Assembly (NCBI RefSeq): GCF_018343625.1
Contig: NZ_JAGYPG010000002.1
Span: forward strand, 124,001 to 188,000
Origin: Lederbergia citri
Lineage (GTDB): Bacteria; Bacillota; Bacilli; Bacillales; Bacillaceae_C
Length of the DNA stretch: 64,000 nt
Direction of reading: 5' to 3'
Shown one piece after another: positions 44,170 through 53,529 of the stretch. Positions within the stretch are counted from its first letter, which is position 1. The number at the start of each line of letters is the position of its first letter. The notes beneath the pieces were generated by a model, which saw nothing but the letters and a program-made list of their open reading frames with translations, ran no database searches and was not told the origin of the DNA. Made by a program: the position numbers and the translations under genes.

Positions 44170-45516
44170 TCATCCATGACTACGCTTTTTCATTCGGATT
44201 CCAATGATTGGTTGATGTAAAAATTTCCTCATAAAAATATAAGCAATAATCACTTCAGTCATAACACCTATTGATTGTGCCAATGCCCCAATGACTCCCC
44301 CGCCATTTGGCATTATGAATAGAAGAGATAGTAGCACTACGATTGTCACGAAAACATTTCCTGCCTGTGAAAATTGCAATACTTTTGTTTGCCCTTTTAA
44401 CATCAACACTCCATTTACAAAATCAAGCCAAGGAAAACACAAAGCGAAAATGATGAAAAATTTTAACGCTATTAAGCTTTGATCTAGTAGTTCACCAGAA
44501 ACACCCATAATATGTTGTAATCCCCAGACTCCTACTGGAGAAAATGCAATCGCGATTAATAGAAGACTAGGAACAAAACTAAAAATAAATGAAAAACGTA
44601 TAACCATTTTCGTATCTTGGTCATAAAAATTAATGACGATTTGATGAAAATAAGTAGAGAAACTAAGCAATAAATTTAGAACCGAGGCTGCTACTGCATA
44701 AGATGCAACCGCAATTTCCGCTTTCCCACTTGCCCCTAACACAGCATTTGTAGCTGGAGCAATAATAACGGCTATCAGCGAAGCCATGAGTAATGGTGAA
44801 TAAAACTTTCTCACTTGGATATGGTTAACGATATGATGATCCTCTTTTTTTGCAGGCATTTTTTTAACGAGCTGGCGACCTTCTATAAAGCTCACAAGTG
44901 CTTCAATGACCATTCCTGCCAAAAATATATACGCACCAATATATCCATGATTTACCCAGTTATTCTGTATGATGACCCACGAAAGACCCGCCATTACTAC
45001 TAAACGGATAACCATTCCAATCGTTAACCATTTCGTACGTAAATTAGAAATGATGACTCCTTGAAAGAGACAACGGATCCCGGAAAATATGGTCACGAAC
45101 ATTAAAACTTTATAAACAGATAAAGTTGGAGCAAGCATATGATCTTTTACGCCCATAACACGCGAAAAAAACAGTTCTCCAATAGGCGAATACGCGATAA
45201 TAAAGCTTAATATCAAAATCGCGGATAATATAAAAATAGTAAGCTGTGAAACTAATTTAAAGGAATGCCTATCTCGAACGAGAGTAGCACAAGTTTGCCG
45301 TAAAATAACGGCGCATCGTTCAAAGACGGCAAATAAACTCATCGCAACGGAATAACTGGCAATGACGACTGCCGGATCAGCAGCACGAGCGAGAGTACTA
45401 TTAATGATGACATGTGATATCGTAACGAGACTTGCAGAAATGCCTAACGGAATAAAAAAGTTAAACAATGTCCAAAAAGAGACTTTTTTCCTTTTAGTAG
45501 ATTGTTGTGTGTCCAT
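44170..45516 (-). CDS. MATE-like multidrug/oligosaccharide-lipid superfamily transporter
   Basis: A 448-residue membrane protein with about 12 helices in two similar halves, as in MATE transporters: FIPLGISASLVTISHVIINSTLARA in the first half and PLLMASLIAVIIAPATNAVLG in the second. Such proteins are cation-coupled efflux pumps. No substrate can be named. The ATG at 45516 is six bases after AAGGA; the frame is open upstream without a ribosome binding site. It lies 62 bp downstream of an MFS gene on the same strand, with a Gfo/Idh dehydrogenase after it. The three may be one transcription unit. Confidence 0.8.
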   Translation of the reverse strand: MDTQQSTKRKKVSFWTLFNFFIPLGISASLVTISHVIINSTLARAADPAVVIASYSVAMSLFAVFERCAVILRQTCATLVRDRHSFKLVSQLTIFILSAILILSFIIAYSPIGELFFSRVMGVKDHMLAPTLSVYKVLMFVTIFSGIRCLFQGVIISNLRTKWLTIGMVIRLVVMAGLSWVIIQNNWVNHGYIGAYIFLAGMVIEALVSFIEGRQLVKKMPAKKEDHHIVNHIQVRKFYSPLLMASLIAVIIAPATNAVLGASGKAEIAVASYAVAASVLNLLLSFSTYFHQIVINFYDQDTKMVIRFSFIFSFVPSLLLIAIAFSPVGVWGLQHIMGVSGELLDQSLIALKFFIIFALCFPWLDFVNGVLMLKGQTKVLQFSQAGNVFVTIVVLLSLLFIMPNGGGVIGALAQSIGVMTEVIIAYIFMRKFLHQPIIGIRMKKRSHG

Positions 45517-45578
45517 ATGAGTTCCTTCTTTTGAATTGTTAAATATTTTATACAAGAAATGCAAAAACACTTTAAATC

Positions 45579-46742
45579 TTATTCTACCATTTTTAATTTT
45601 TTCCTAGGCATCCATTTGATCGTTACGAGTGCACCAGCAAAACTTAAGCAACCAATCATGATAAATCCGGTTGAAAGACTAGCCACCTCACCAATCCAAC
45701 CTGCTATAAACGGCCCACCGAACATTCCAAGTGAATAAATAGCTTGGAAAAAACCCATTGCTGATGCTCTGCGTTCTTCCGATACAGATTGTATGGCCAA
45801 TCCCATTAATACTGGGAACATCAAGCCTTGAGCGAAGCCATTGAAAGCTTGCGTGATGATCAATAGTAATAAGCTATTTGTAAATGGCAACAAGATCGTA
45901 CATATACCCGCAGCCAAAAAACCGATTAAAATCGTTCTTTTTTCTCCATATTTTTTCACAAAAAAAGTCCCGCTCATATAGCCTGCAATCGCATTCGGCA
46001 ATGTCGATAAAAGCGTCAATATACTTAAATCACCATTGGAGGCTCCTAAACTGACCGCATGAAGAGGAGTGAATCCAAACATCGTTGTAAACGTAATACA
46101 CTGAACGATAACCGCCATTAATGAAACAAATAATAATAATTTTTCTCCGCCCATTTTGACTAACTCTTTTATTTCAACAGGCTTTCTATCAAGGGCAGGC
46201 ATCTCAACAATTTTAAGCGCTAAAAACAATCCAATTAATCCGACAAATGCACCTGCATAAAAAGGTGCTGTCCAACTAATATATTCTGCTAAAAATCCAC
46301 CTAGTGTCGTAGCAGCCATTTGCCCAATACTCGTGTAAAAACTAATGAGCCCCATCGCTTTCGGGGCTTCCTCTGGTTCAAAATAACTTGCAAATAATAC
46401 GGTAAAGGCTACCCAGCTAGCGGCAGCTACTCCAGCGAGAGAACGAAATCCAAAAATCGCCCAAACATTTGTCGTCATCGCAAGTCCGACGCTACTCAAA
46501 ACAGCACAAGCTATCCCGGCAATAATAAATAGTTTTCGTTTTCCAATGCGATCTGACCAAATTCCTAATGGAATGCGGACAAGCAATTGGGTAAATCCAT
46601 AACTCCCAACTACAAGACCAATCATAAAAATGGAGCCTCCTAAATGTTCTACATAAGGAGAAAGAATTGGTACATATGTATACATGGAAAACCAATACAT
46701 CATCGTGACGAAATAAAATAATATTCTTCCTTTTGATTTCAT
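45579..46742 (-). CDS. MFS transporter
   Basis: A 387-residue major facilitator protein with 12 helices, the loop 2-3 motif GIWSDRIGKRKLF, and PNAIAGYMSGTFFVKKYGEKR in the second half. It is probably an efflux or sugar-export type carrier; the substrate is unknown. The ATG at 46742 is seven bases from GGGGAG, while the in-frame ATG at 46748 is only one base away. A dispersed repeat lies immediately upstream, beginning 19 bp before the start codon, so the promoter is either in the repeat or further upstream. Confidence 0.85.
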   Translation of the reverse strand: MKSKGRILFYFVTMMYWFSMYTYVPILSPYVEHLGGSIFMIGLVVGSYGFTQLLVRIPLGIWSDRIGKRKLFIIAGIACAVLSSVGLAMTTNVWAIFGFRSLAGVAAASWVAFTVLFASYFEPEEAPKAMGLISFYTSIGQMAATTLGGFLAEYISWTAPFYAGAFVGLIGLFLALKIVEMPALDRKPVEIKELVKMGGEKLLLFVSLMAVIVQCITFTTMFGFTPLHAVSLGASNGDLSILTLLSTLPNAIAGYMSGTFFVKKYGEKRTILIGFLAAGICTILLPFTNSLLLLIITQAFNGFAQGLMFPVLMGLAIQSVSEERRASAMGFFQAIYSLGMFGGPFIAGWIGEVASLSTGFIMIGCLSFAGALVTIKWMPRKKLKMVE

Positions 46743-46761
46743 ATTCATACTCCCCGTTCAT

Positions 46762-46920
46762 TAAGAAAAGCGCAAGCGCCTTGCCCATCGACGTACAAAC
46801 TTCAAGGCCTTCGACTGAGATAAAGGAAACACGATGAGCCTTTAAGGTGAATCGATGTTGACTTATCGTAGGAAGAAGGACATGAAGTTTGCTAGTCGAT
46901 AGGCGCTGGAGCTAGACAAT
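46762..46920 (+). repeat. Full-length copy of the dispersed GGAGCTAGACAA repeat
   Basis: It begins TTAAGAAAAGCGCAAGCGCC and ends AGGCGCTGGAGCTAGACAAT, about 160 bp in all. The interior carries CGATGTTGACTTATCGTAG and GTTTGCTAGTCG, shared with the copy at 16.8 kb. It lies upstream of the MFS gene and downstream of the next dehydrogenase gene. Confidence 0.88.
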
Positions 46921-47031
46921 AATGGTCTAAGTTCAAAATTTTGGCCTATAAAAAAGTTATATTTTCTTTACTTTGAAAAAAAGAAGAAAGCGGACTCCGA
47001 AATTGGAACGCTTCCTTACCTCACTATTCTG

Positions 47032-48135
47032 TTAGTCATCTAATGTGTATTCTTTTAACCCGACTGGCAATGGCTTTGGTTGTTCACAAGTGCTCGCAAG
47101 CTCATAATGAGTTCCACTAGTTGAAGCATCATGAATTCCATGCATAACGTCCAATACATGGAAAGCTAAATCACCACTTGCACGATGTTTTCTGCCACTC
47201 CTAAGAGCATATGCCATATCCGCAACGCCGACGCCTCTACTGTTATCAGCATATCCGTGAGTTAAAGGAACTTCTTCCCATTCCTGAGTGCCATGCTTAC
47301 GAACAAATACTGGTCCGCCAAATGTATTAGGATCTGGGACAAGAATCGTTCCCTTTGAACCATACACTTCAAAATTTGGAAGCTTTGAACCAGCAACATC
47401 AAAACTCGTAATTAAGGTTGCAATCGCACCATTCTCAAAATCTAGTATTCCTGTAATATGAGTAGGCACTTCTACGTGTATTTTTTGTCCATGTTTAGGT
47501 TTACTAGTTATCGTTCTTTCCGGAAAACTGATTCTTACAGATCCTGTCACCCTGCGAATAGGACCTAGTAAATTAATAAAAGCCGTTATGTAATATGGAC
47601 CCATATCAAACATTGGTCCTCCACCAACCTGATAATAAAATTCAGGGTCTGGATGCCAGCTTTCATGTCCTGGACTCATCATAAATCCAGTAGCACCCAC
47701 TACTTCGCCAATCACACCGTCATCAATTAACTTTCGACACGTTTGAATCCCGCCGCCTAAAAATGTATCTGGTGCCCCGCCGACTAAAAGGCCATTTTCC
47801 CTAGCAATATCTAGGATTCTTTGTCCGTCTTCGCGTGTAACAGCTAGAGGTTTTTCAACATACACATGTTTTCCTGCCTCAAGCGCCGCGATGCAAACGT
47901 CTGCATGCGCTTTCGGAATGGTTAAATTAATAACAATTTCAATCTCAGGATCAGCCAATAATTCATCAACTGTATATGCTTTAGGAATTCCGTATTCTTC
48001 CGCTCTTGCTTTCGCACGTTCGTAATCCAGGTCCGCACATGCGACAATATCAAGCACGTCAAATTTTTGACCGGCCTGGCAATAAATACTACTAATATTT
48101 CCGCATCCAATAATCCCTACTTTTACACTTTTCAT
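47032..48135 (-). CDS. Gfo/Idh/MocA-family oxidoreductase
   Basis: A 367-residue dehydrogenase with the N-terminal nucleotide-binding motif [15 protein letters not shown] and the catalytic [12 protein letters not shown]. The C-terminal domain has [21 protein letters not shown] and the family's H-rich tail. It is only distantly similar to the other family member at 43 kb. The start follows AAGGAGGAAAAT. It is divergent from an MFS transporter, and a perfect palindrome in the shared promoter region suggests both answer to one regulator. The transporter may import the sugar or polyol that this enzyme oxidises, which is inference from context. Confidence 0.9.
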   Translation of the reverse strand: MKSVKVGIIGCGNISSIYCQAGQKFDVLDIVACADLDYERAKARAEEYGIPKAYTVDELLADPEIEIVINLTIPKAHADVCIAALEAGKHVYVEKPLAVTREDGQRILDIARENGLLVGGAPDTFLGGGIQTCRKLIDDGVIGEVVGATGFMMSPGHESWHPDPEFYYQVGGGPMFDMGPYYITAFINLLGPIRRVTGSVRISFPERTITSKPKHGQKIHVEVPTHITGILDFENGAIATLITSFDVAGSKLPNFEVYGSKGTILVPDPNTFGGPVFVRKHGTQEWEEVPLTHGYADNSRGVGVADMAYALRSGRKHRASGDLAFHVLDVMHGIHDASTSGTHYELASTCEQPKPLPVGLKEYTLDD

Positions 48136-48159
48136 ATTTTCCTCCTTAGTCTCTTTCTA

Positions 48160-48180
48160 TTTGTTTATAGTATAAACAAA
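48160..48180. promoter_or_regulatory. 21-bp perfect palindrome (operator)
   Basis: TTTGTTTATA (48160-48169) and TATAAACAAA (48171-48180) flank a single central G. The site lies 25 bp upstream of the dehydrogenase start and about 110 bp upstream of the divergent MFS gene. A further direct repeat TCTATACTA lies at 48220-48228 and 48242-48250, two helical turns apart. Confidence 0.65.
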
Positions 48181-48291
48181 ACATATTTAATTTTCATTAT
48201 TTTAATGACTAAAAAAATATCTATACTATTTTTGAAAATGCTCTATACTAGTTTTATGAAGTTCTGACGCTAACTGAAATGAGGATTTTTT

Positions 48292-49524
48292 ATGTTCAAA
48301 AGAATTACCGGAAATGCTCGAGCCTGTTTGGTTGTAGAACCATTATTCATTATTCCTTACAGTATGTACTTGCCATATGTATCCGTGTACATGCTTGCTC
48401 TAGGTGTTGGAAAAACGCAAGTTGGAATGATTGCAAGTCTAGGTTTAATCGTTCAAATTTTCACTTCCTTTATTAGCGGCTTTTTAACAGATCGTTTAGG
48501 AAGAAAAAAAGCTCTATTAATTTATGATTTTATTAGCTGGCCACTGGCAGTATATATTTGGGCAGTCTCACAAAATATTTGGTTCTTTATTTTTGCTGCT
48601 ATATTCAATGGATTTCTTAAAATTCCTCAAACGGCTTGGACTTGTCTTCTAGTAGAAGACACAAAACCAAAAGACCGATCGATTGTTTTTACTATTTTGC
48701 AAGTCATTGGTGTAGTCGGAGGATTATTTGCCCCGCTCGGAGGATTATTAGTAAGTAAATTGACATTAATACCTGCAGTTCGAATCATGTATGCTATCGC
48801 TGGTACATGTATGCTAATCATGATTATCTCTCGGCATTTTATGACTCATGAAACAGAAATAGGGATGTTAAAACAAAAGGAATCAAAAAACGTACCTTTA
48901 AAGGACATATTAGTTGAATACGGAAGTATCATGAAAAAAATCATTAGAAATAACGGCTTATTACTAATCTTTGCCGTTTATATATTTTTCAACTTCCAAA
49001 TGGTTATGCAGAACACTTACCTTTATGTATATATAGTTGAAGCATTATCGGTATCAGAATCAACTATTTCCATATTCCCTGCCATATCATCCGTTTGTAT
49101 GCTCTTCCTCCTCTTTTTTGTCATTCCTAGATTTAAAGAGGAACTTAATTATTATTATATGATGATTGGATTTTCGCTATCTATCATCGCAAACGTCATT
49201 TTAATCATAACAAAGGGAAGCAGCTTAACACCTATCATTATTAGCTTAATTTTATCTGCTGCAGGTGTACTCATCTCTAATCCATATTTGGAATCTGCGG
49301 TCGCTAATTCAATCGAAGACGCAAATCGCGCAAATATGTACTCCATTTTACAAGTGTTCCTATTATTATTTATCTCACCAGCAGGGGTCATAGCAGGATT
49401 AGCTTATAAAATGGATCCGCGATTACCATTTATCATCATGGTGTGTTCATTAATAATTAATATTGCTATCTTACTATACTTAGCGAAACCATTTTCAAGG
49501 AAAAATAAACTATTAAAAGTTTAA
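48292..49524 (+). CDS. MFS transporter
   Basis: A 410-residue major facilitator with 12 helices. Loop 2-3 carries FLTDRLGRKKALLIYD and the first helix is PLFIIPYSMYLPYVSVYML. Sequence features do not separate import from export. The ATG follows ATGAGGATTTTTT. It is divergent from a Gfo/Idh/MocA dehydrogenase and shares a palindromic operator region with it, so uptake of the dehydrogenase substrate is a reasonable guess. It ends at a terminator shared with the converging sugar ABC operon. Confidence 0.85.
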   Translation: MFKRITGNARACLVVEPLFIIPYSMYLPYVSVYMLALGVGKTQVGMIASLGLIVQIFTSFISGFLTDRLGRKKALLIYDFISWPLAVYIWAVSQNIWFFIFAAIFNGFLKIPQTAWTCLLVEDTKPKDRSIVFTILQVIGVVGGLFAPLGGLLVSKLTLIPAVRIMYAIAGTCMLIMIISRHFMTHETEIGMLKQKESKNVPLKDILVEYGSIMKKIIRNNGLLLIFAVYIFFNFQMVMQNTYLYVYIVEALSVSESTISIFPAISSVCMLFLLFFVIPRFKEELNYYYMMIGFSLSIIANVILIITKGSSLTPIIISLILSAAGVLISNPYLESAVANSIEDANRANMYSILQVFLLLFISPAGVIAGLAYKMDPRLPFIIMVCSLIINIAILLYLAKPFSRKNKLLKV

Positions 49525-49555
49525 AGAGACTACCGTTATGGCAGTCTCTTATTTT
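49524..49555. terminator. Terminator between MFS gene and sugar ABC operon
   Basis: AAGAGACTACC pairs with GGCAGTCTCTT (one mismatch) and is followed by ATTTTC. It lies at the 3' end of the MFS gene and just beyond the end of the converging permease gene. Confidence 0.75.
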
Positions 49556-49562
49556 CGGACTA

Positions 49563-50423
49563 TTATCCTTTTGTAGCCGAAATGACGATTCCTTGAATAA
49601 AGTATTTCTGCGCAAAGAAAAATAATGTTAATGGTGGTATTACTGCTACAAAAGATGCAGCCATTAATAAGTTCCACGGGGTTGTTCCATATGCACCTCT
49701 AAAGGCTGCAAGTCCTAATGAAAGTGGATATTTCGTTTGTGTGCTTAAATAGATTAATGGTCCCATTAGGTCATTCCAACGATACATAAATTCCATAATC
49801 CCTGCAGTAGCAATCGCTGGAATAGATAAAGGTAGTATAATCCGGAAATACATTGTAAAATATCCGCCGCCATCTATTTTAACCGCTTCATCTAATTCCT
49901 TCGGGATACCTAAGTAAAATTGTCTTAGAAGGAAAATGAGGAACGCACTAGCTCCAAATGATGGGATAATTAACGGTAAATAGGAATCAATCCAGCCAAG
50001 CTTATTAAATATTAAATATTGTGGAATCATTGTTACTTGACCAGGTATCATCATCGTACTTAAAATAAGGGCGAATAAAACAGTACTTCCGCGTGCTCTT
50101 AACCTTGCAAACGCAAATGCTACAAGTGACGAAGAAAACGCTGCTCCAAACATACTTAGGAATGTATACCAAGATGTATTCCATAAATACATCCCCATTG
50201 GATGTGTACCGAAAACCTCCTTATAGTTATCCCACTGAAATGTTTTTGGAAACATTAGCTGCTGATGTACCTGTCCCAATGTTTGAAGGGACGTAGAGAT
50301 CATCCAATACACAGGAAACCCAAATAAACATAAACCTAATAATAATAGAATATAAACGAAAACTTTACCAGTTACACTTAGTTCTCCATACTTAAACGTC
50401 TTTTTCCTTGCTGCTAGTTCCAT
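49563..50423 (-). CDS. Carbohydrate ABC transporter permease (MalG type)
   Basis: The second MalG-type subunit of the window, 286 residues and six helices. The EAA motif is ELDEAVKIDGGGYFTMYFRIILPLSIP, and the C-terminus FIQGIVISATKG is typical. The start follows AGGGGGCAATCTAA. It lies 15 bp after the MalF-type gene and is last in the operon. No ATPase is encoded. Confidence 0.9.
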   Translation of the reverse strand: MELAARKKTFKYGELSVTGKVFVYILLLLGLCLFGFPVYWMISTSLQTLGQVHQQLMFPKTFQWDNYKEVFGTHPMGMYLWNTSWYTFLSMFGAAFSSSLVAFAFARLRARGSTVLFALILSTMMIPGQVTMIPQYLIFNKLGWIDSYLPLIIPSFGASAFLIFLLRQFYLGIPKELDEAVKIDGGGYFTMYFRIILPLSIPAIATAGIMEFMYRWNDLMGPLIYLSTQTKYPLSLGLAAFRGAYGTTPWNLLMAASFVAVIPPLTLFFFAQKYFIQGIVISATKG

Positions 50424-50438
50424 TTAGATTGCCCCCTC

Positions 50439-51389
50439 CTATTTCGACTCATATTCATAGTGTACTAGTCTCTTAGAAGCCCATAAGGACAGCATGGTGA
50501 AAGTAAATATGATAATGAATAATATCCACGCTTGGGCAGAAGCATATCCCATTCTAAATTGACCAAAAGCCGTATCAAATAAATAGAGTACATAAAAATA
50601 TGACATCCAATCGGGGCCACCTTTTGTAATGATAAAGGCCTGAGTAAAAATCTGAAAAGATGAAATAATACCCATAATGGTATTAAATAAAATAACCGGC
50701 GAAATAAGTGGAACTGTAATTTTGAAAAATTGCTTCAATCTACTTGCACCATCTATAGCTGCTGCCTCATACAAATCTTGCGGCAATGACTGTAAGCTCG
50801 CTAGGAAAATAACCATCGTCCCGCCAACAGCCGTTAATTGCATAAGAACCATTGAAGGAATAACAGCTCTAGTACTTGTAAACCATCCTGGACCTTCAAT
50901 GCCAAATAGATCATGTAATAGACCATTTATAATTCCAAAATCCGGGTTCAATAACCACGACCATAGAAATGCTACCGAAACCCCTGAGATAATAGATGGA
51001 GCATAGAACATCGTCCTAAAAAAAGCCTGTCCTTTAACCTTTTGATTTAGTAAAACAGCTAATGCAAGTCCGATTATAATACTGAACGGTACAGCTAGAA
51101 CAACGTAATAGGCAGTAACGGTCAATGATTTATAAAATAGCTTATCTGCAAATAGCCCTGAAAAATTTTGTAGTCCGACAAACTTAGGTGAATCAATGAC
51201 ATTATATTCTGTAAGACTCAAAGCTAAAGAAGCGATAATTGGGCCACCTGTAAAAAGTAAAAATCCGATAACCCAAGGGGAAATAAATATCCAAAATGCT
51301 CTTTCTTCTTTTCTAGCCTCATCGGAAAGTTTCCTCTTCTTATGAACGACAATATTAGAATTTGAAGAAATACTAGTCTTTTGATCCAT
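50439..51389 (-). CDS. Carbohydrate ABC transporter permease (MalF type)
   Basis: The partner permease, 316 residues, with a basic cytosolic N-terminus (KKRKLSDEARKEERAFWIF) followed by six helices and the EAA motif DLYEAAAIDGASRLKQFFKITVPLISP. The frame is open back to 51452. The ATG at 51389 lies behind GGAGGGAATTATAAAA and gives MDQKTSISS as the N-terminus; upstream sequence holds a stem-loop and is not coding. It is the first permease gene after the binding protein. Confidence 0.9.
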   Translation of the reverse strand: MDQKTSISSNSNIVVHKKRKLSDEARKEERAFWIFISPWVIGFLLFTGGPIIASLALSLTEYNVIDSPKFVGLQNFSGLFADKLFYKSLTVTAYYVVLAVPFSIIIGLALAVLLNQKVKGQAFFRTMFYAPSIISGVSVAFLWSWLLNPDFGIINGLLHDLFGIEGPGWFTSTRAVIPSMVLMQLTAVGGTMVIFLASLQSLPQDLYEAAAIDGASRLKQFFKITVPLISPVILFNTIMGIISSFQIFTQAFIITKGGPDWMSYFYVLYLFDTAFGQFRMGYASAQAWILFIIIFTFTMLSLWASKRLVHYEYESK

Positions 51390-51478
51390 TTTTATAATTC
51401 CCTCCGTTTTTGTTAAAAGGGGGTGTGTTACGCCCGATATCCCCAACACCATAACTGCACTGCATGTTTTTAGTGTCA

Positions 51479-51508
51479 GAGGATGCCAGGCGTTTGCTGG
51501 ACACCCTC
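51479..51508. promoter_or_regulatory. Stem-loop between binding-protein and permease genes
   Basis: On the operon strand GAGGGTGTCCAG pairs with CTGGCATCCTC with one bulge and a seven-base loop. No T-run follows, so it probably protects the binding-protein message from decay, as proposed for the hairpin at 37061. Confidence 0.55.
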
Positions 51509-51535
51509 TTATTCATATACTTAGCTGAAAAACTA

Positions 51536-52912
51536 TCAATCTAATTTTAGTGAACGGAGGTTCTTATCTATTTCCTCTAACCCTTCTTTTACAGATTTTT
51601 TACCTTCGTTAATAGCATTCATTGTTTGGTTAATCGTTGTTGAAATTGTGGAGAACTTCATAATTAGATGGTTATCTGATTCACGTCCATATTTGAAGGC
51701 TCCCTCATTAACTTGTTTTACATCTTCAACACTCATACCAGTAATTTCAGACATTTGCTTAGCCCAATCTTCCATTAACGAAGCATCAGCAGGCGTAGCC
51801 GATGTTGCTTGCATAAAAGATTTTGCAGCTCCATTTGGATCAGCTAAAAACTTTACGAATTCCCAAGCCTCATCTGGGTGTTTACTATCTTTACTAATAT
51901 TCCATGGGTCTACGTATAAAGTTGGCTGACGACCATCTGCATAAGGAATTGGAGCAACTCCCCAGTTAAATTCAGCTGGCTTATACGCCCAGAATCCCCA
52001 ACCACCATTAACGACCATGGCAATTTTTCCAGTCATAAACGGATCGCCAAGTTGTGAAACAGCATCTAATGCTGCAGGATTAGGTGAAACCTTGTGTTTG
52101 AGAATTAAATCAGCGCCAAATTGAATGGCCTGTTCGTTTTTTGGGTTATCAAGAATAGTAGGTTCTCCCATGACACCTGTTGTATATGCTTCAGGTCTAA
52201 AGAAATCACCACCGAAGTCCCAAGTTTTAAGGTTAGCTGCACTGCTATATAGGAGACCGTAAACTTTATCTTCACTCTTTCCTGTATCCTTCGTTAGCTT
52301 TTTCGCATAATCAAGAGCCTTATCCCAGTTCCAGGAAGTGTCATCCCAATCCGTTGGCGGATATTCCAATCCGGCCTCATCTAATAAATCTTTGTTGTAG
52401 AATAAGAAACTTCCAATCCCTAGCATAGGAATTCCATAAATTTTTCCATCTACTTTATAAATATCCATTAAGTTTTCAGGAATTCCACTTAGCTGTTGGG
52501 CGTCATTTTCAACGTAAGGAGTTAAATCAAGTAATGCATCCATTCCACGATATGTCGCAAAACCAGAGTTAGCCCAGTTAGAAGACCAAACGTCAGGTAC
52601 TGTTTTACTTGAAATCATCGTTGTTAAACGTTGATCGATATCGTCCTGTGGAATCGTTTCCAATTTTACCTTAATATTTGGGTTTTTTGCTTCAAAATCT
52701 TTGATTGTTTGTTTTTCCCACTCAATCATGTTGGCATCTGTTCTAACAAGCCAAGTAATTTCTACTTTTTTACCGCCTTTTCCACCTCCGCCGCCGCTGC
52801 CGCCACTGCTGCCACCTGATGACTCAGAGCCTCCACAACCAGTCAAAGCGGCGGATATAACTAAAATTAACATCATCATGAAAATCTTGTAGATACTTGA
52901 CACTTTCTTCAA
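51536..52912 (-). CDS. Sugar-binding lipoprotein of ABC importer (TTG start)
   Basis: A family 1 solute-binding protein of 458 residues. The signal peptide ends in lipobox LTGC, followed by a long Gly/Ser linker (about 25 residues) before KVEITWLVRTDAN. Body motifs include NIKVKLETIPQDDIDQRLTT, FLFYNKDLLDEAGLEYP and DEAWEFVKFLADPNGAAK. The frame is open to 52990 but has no site there; the TTG at 52912 lies behind AAAGGGGGTAATTGG and gives MKKVSSIYKI, a normal signal. It heads the operon. A cre-like sequence lies 150 bp upstream. Confidence 0.88.
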   Translation of the reverse strand: MKKVSSIYKIFMMMLILVISAALTGCGGSESSGGSSGGSGGGGGKGGKKVEITWLVRTDANMIEWEKQTIKDFEAKNPNIKVKLETIPQDDIDQRLTTMISSKTVPDVWSSNWANSGFATYRGMDALLDLTPYVENDAQQLSGIPENLMDIYKVDGKIYGIPMLGIGSFLFYNKDLLDEAGLEYPPTDWDDTSWNWDKALDYAKKLTKDTGKSEDKVYGLLYSSAANLKTWDFGGDFFRPEAYTTGVMGEPTILDNPKNEQAIQFGADLILKHKVSPNPAALDAVSQLGDPFMTGKIAMVVNGGWGFWAYKPAEFNWGVAPIPYADGRQPTLYVDPWNISKDSKHPDEAWEFVKFLADPNGAAKSFMQATSATPADASLMEDWAKQMSEITGMSVEDVKQVNEGAFKYGRESDNHLIMKFSTISTTINQTMNAINEGKKSVKEGLEEIDKNLRSLKLD

Positions 52913-53058
52913 TCCAATTACCCCCTTTATTATTGTTCCTTTTGTTACAACATTTTCAATTGCCAACTGAATGATTTTGAGCAAAACCACCTCCCTCAGT
53001 TTTAAAAAAAATAATACTTTTTTCCTAAATTTCCCGTTTTTACAAGACGGAAATAACT

Positions 53059-53072
53059 AGGAAGCGATTACA
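53059..53072. promoter_or_regulatory. Candidate cre site of the second sugar operon
   Basis: AGGAAGCGATTACA matches the cre consensus TGNAARCGNWWWCA at 13 of 14 positions. It lies 147 bp upstream of the binding-protein start codon and would suit CcpA repression during growth on preferred sugars. Confidence 0.5.
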
Positions 53073-53293
53073 ATTCTCAATCAATTAAAGATTCAGTTTA
53101 TTTTTCATAAATATTATCATATGTTTACCGGAAATGGAAGATTATTTTTTTAATAGTAAAATCTTGTAGAGGAAATGCGCGAAAATCAGCTTTTCTTCTC
53201 ATTTTCTGAATGAAAAAATTTTGTTATCCAATAGTTTTTGAGATTCGAAATAATTTTTAAGGCAAAAAAATAATTATGTCCTTAAGGAGAAAT

Positions 53294-53509
53294 ATGAATA
53301 TGTTGAAGGAATTATGCCATTTTCTAAATATCAAAAGCAATAGGTAATTGGTAATGAGGGACAACTTTTGCAATGGTAATGATGAATTTTACATAAATGA
53401 TCGGAATGAGTATCAAATAAAGAATGGACCCTATTACTTGATGTTTCATAGTGATAAGAATGATTTTTCACTTATTTTTTTTCAAATATACGATACAGAG
53501 ATTATTTAA
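53294..53509 (+). pseudogene. Interrupted small reading frame (possible gene remnant)
   Basis: An ATG at 53294 behind AAGGAG opens a frame (MNMLKELCHFLNIKSNR) that meets a TAA at 53345. The same frame then continues through a second ATG at 53354 for 51 codons (MRDNFCNGNDEFYIN ... YYLMFHSDKND ... FFQIYDTEII). Removing the single stop would give a protein of about 71 residues with no recognised domain. It could be a decayed gene or chance; support is only the ribosome binding site and the length of the in-frame extension. Confidence 0.25.
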
Positions 53510-53529
53510 CAAAACATAAAACAAGGTCA

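Larger units (their letters stand above)
52913..53529. other. Intergenic region with cre-like site and a broken reading frame
   Basis: The left part is the promoter region of the binding-protein operon, with a cre-like sequence at 53059-53072. The right part contains a reading frame interrupted by one stop (53294-53509), listed separately. I could not place a confident -35/-10 pair. Confidence 0.5.

Noticed and set aside
48067-48267. Small plus-strand gene upstream of the MFS gene
   Set aside because: It spans the palindrome and the divergent promoter region and starts inside the dehydrogenase gene.
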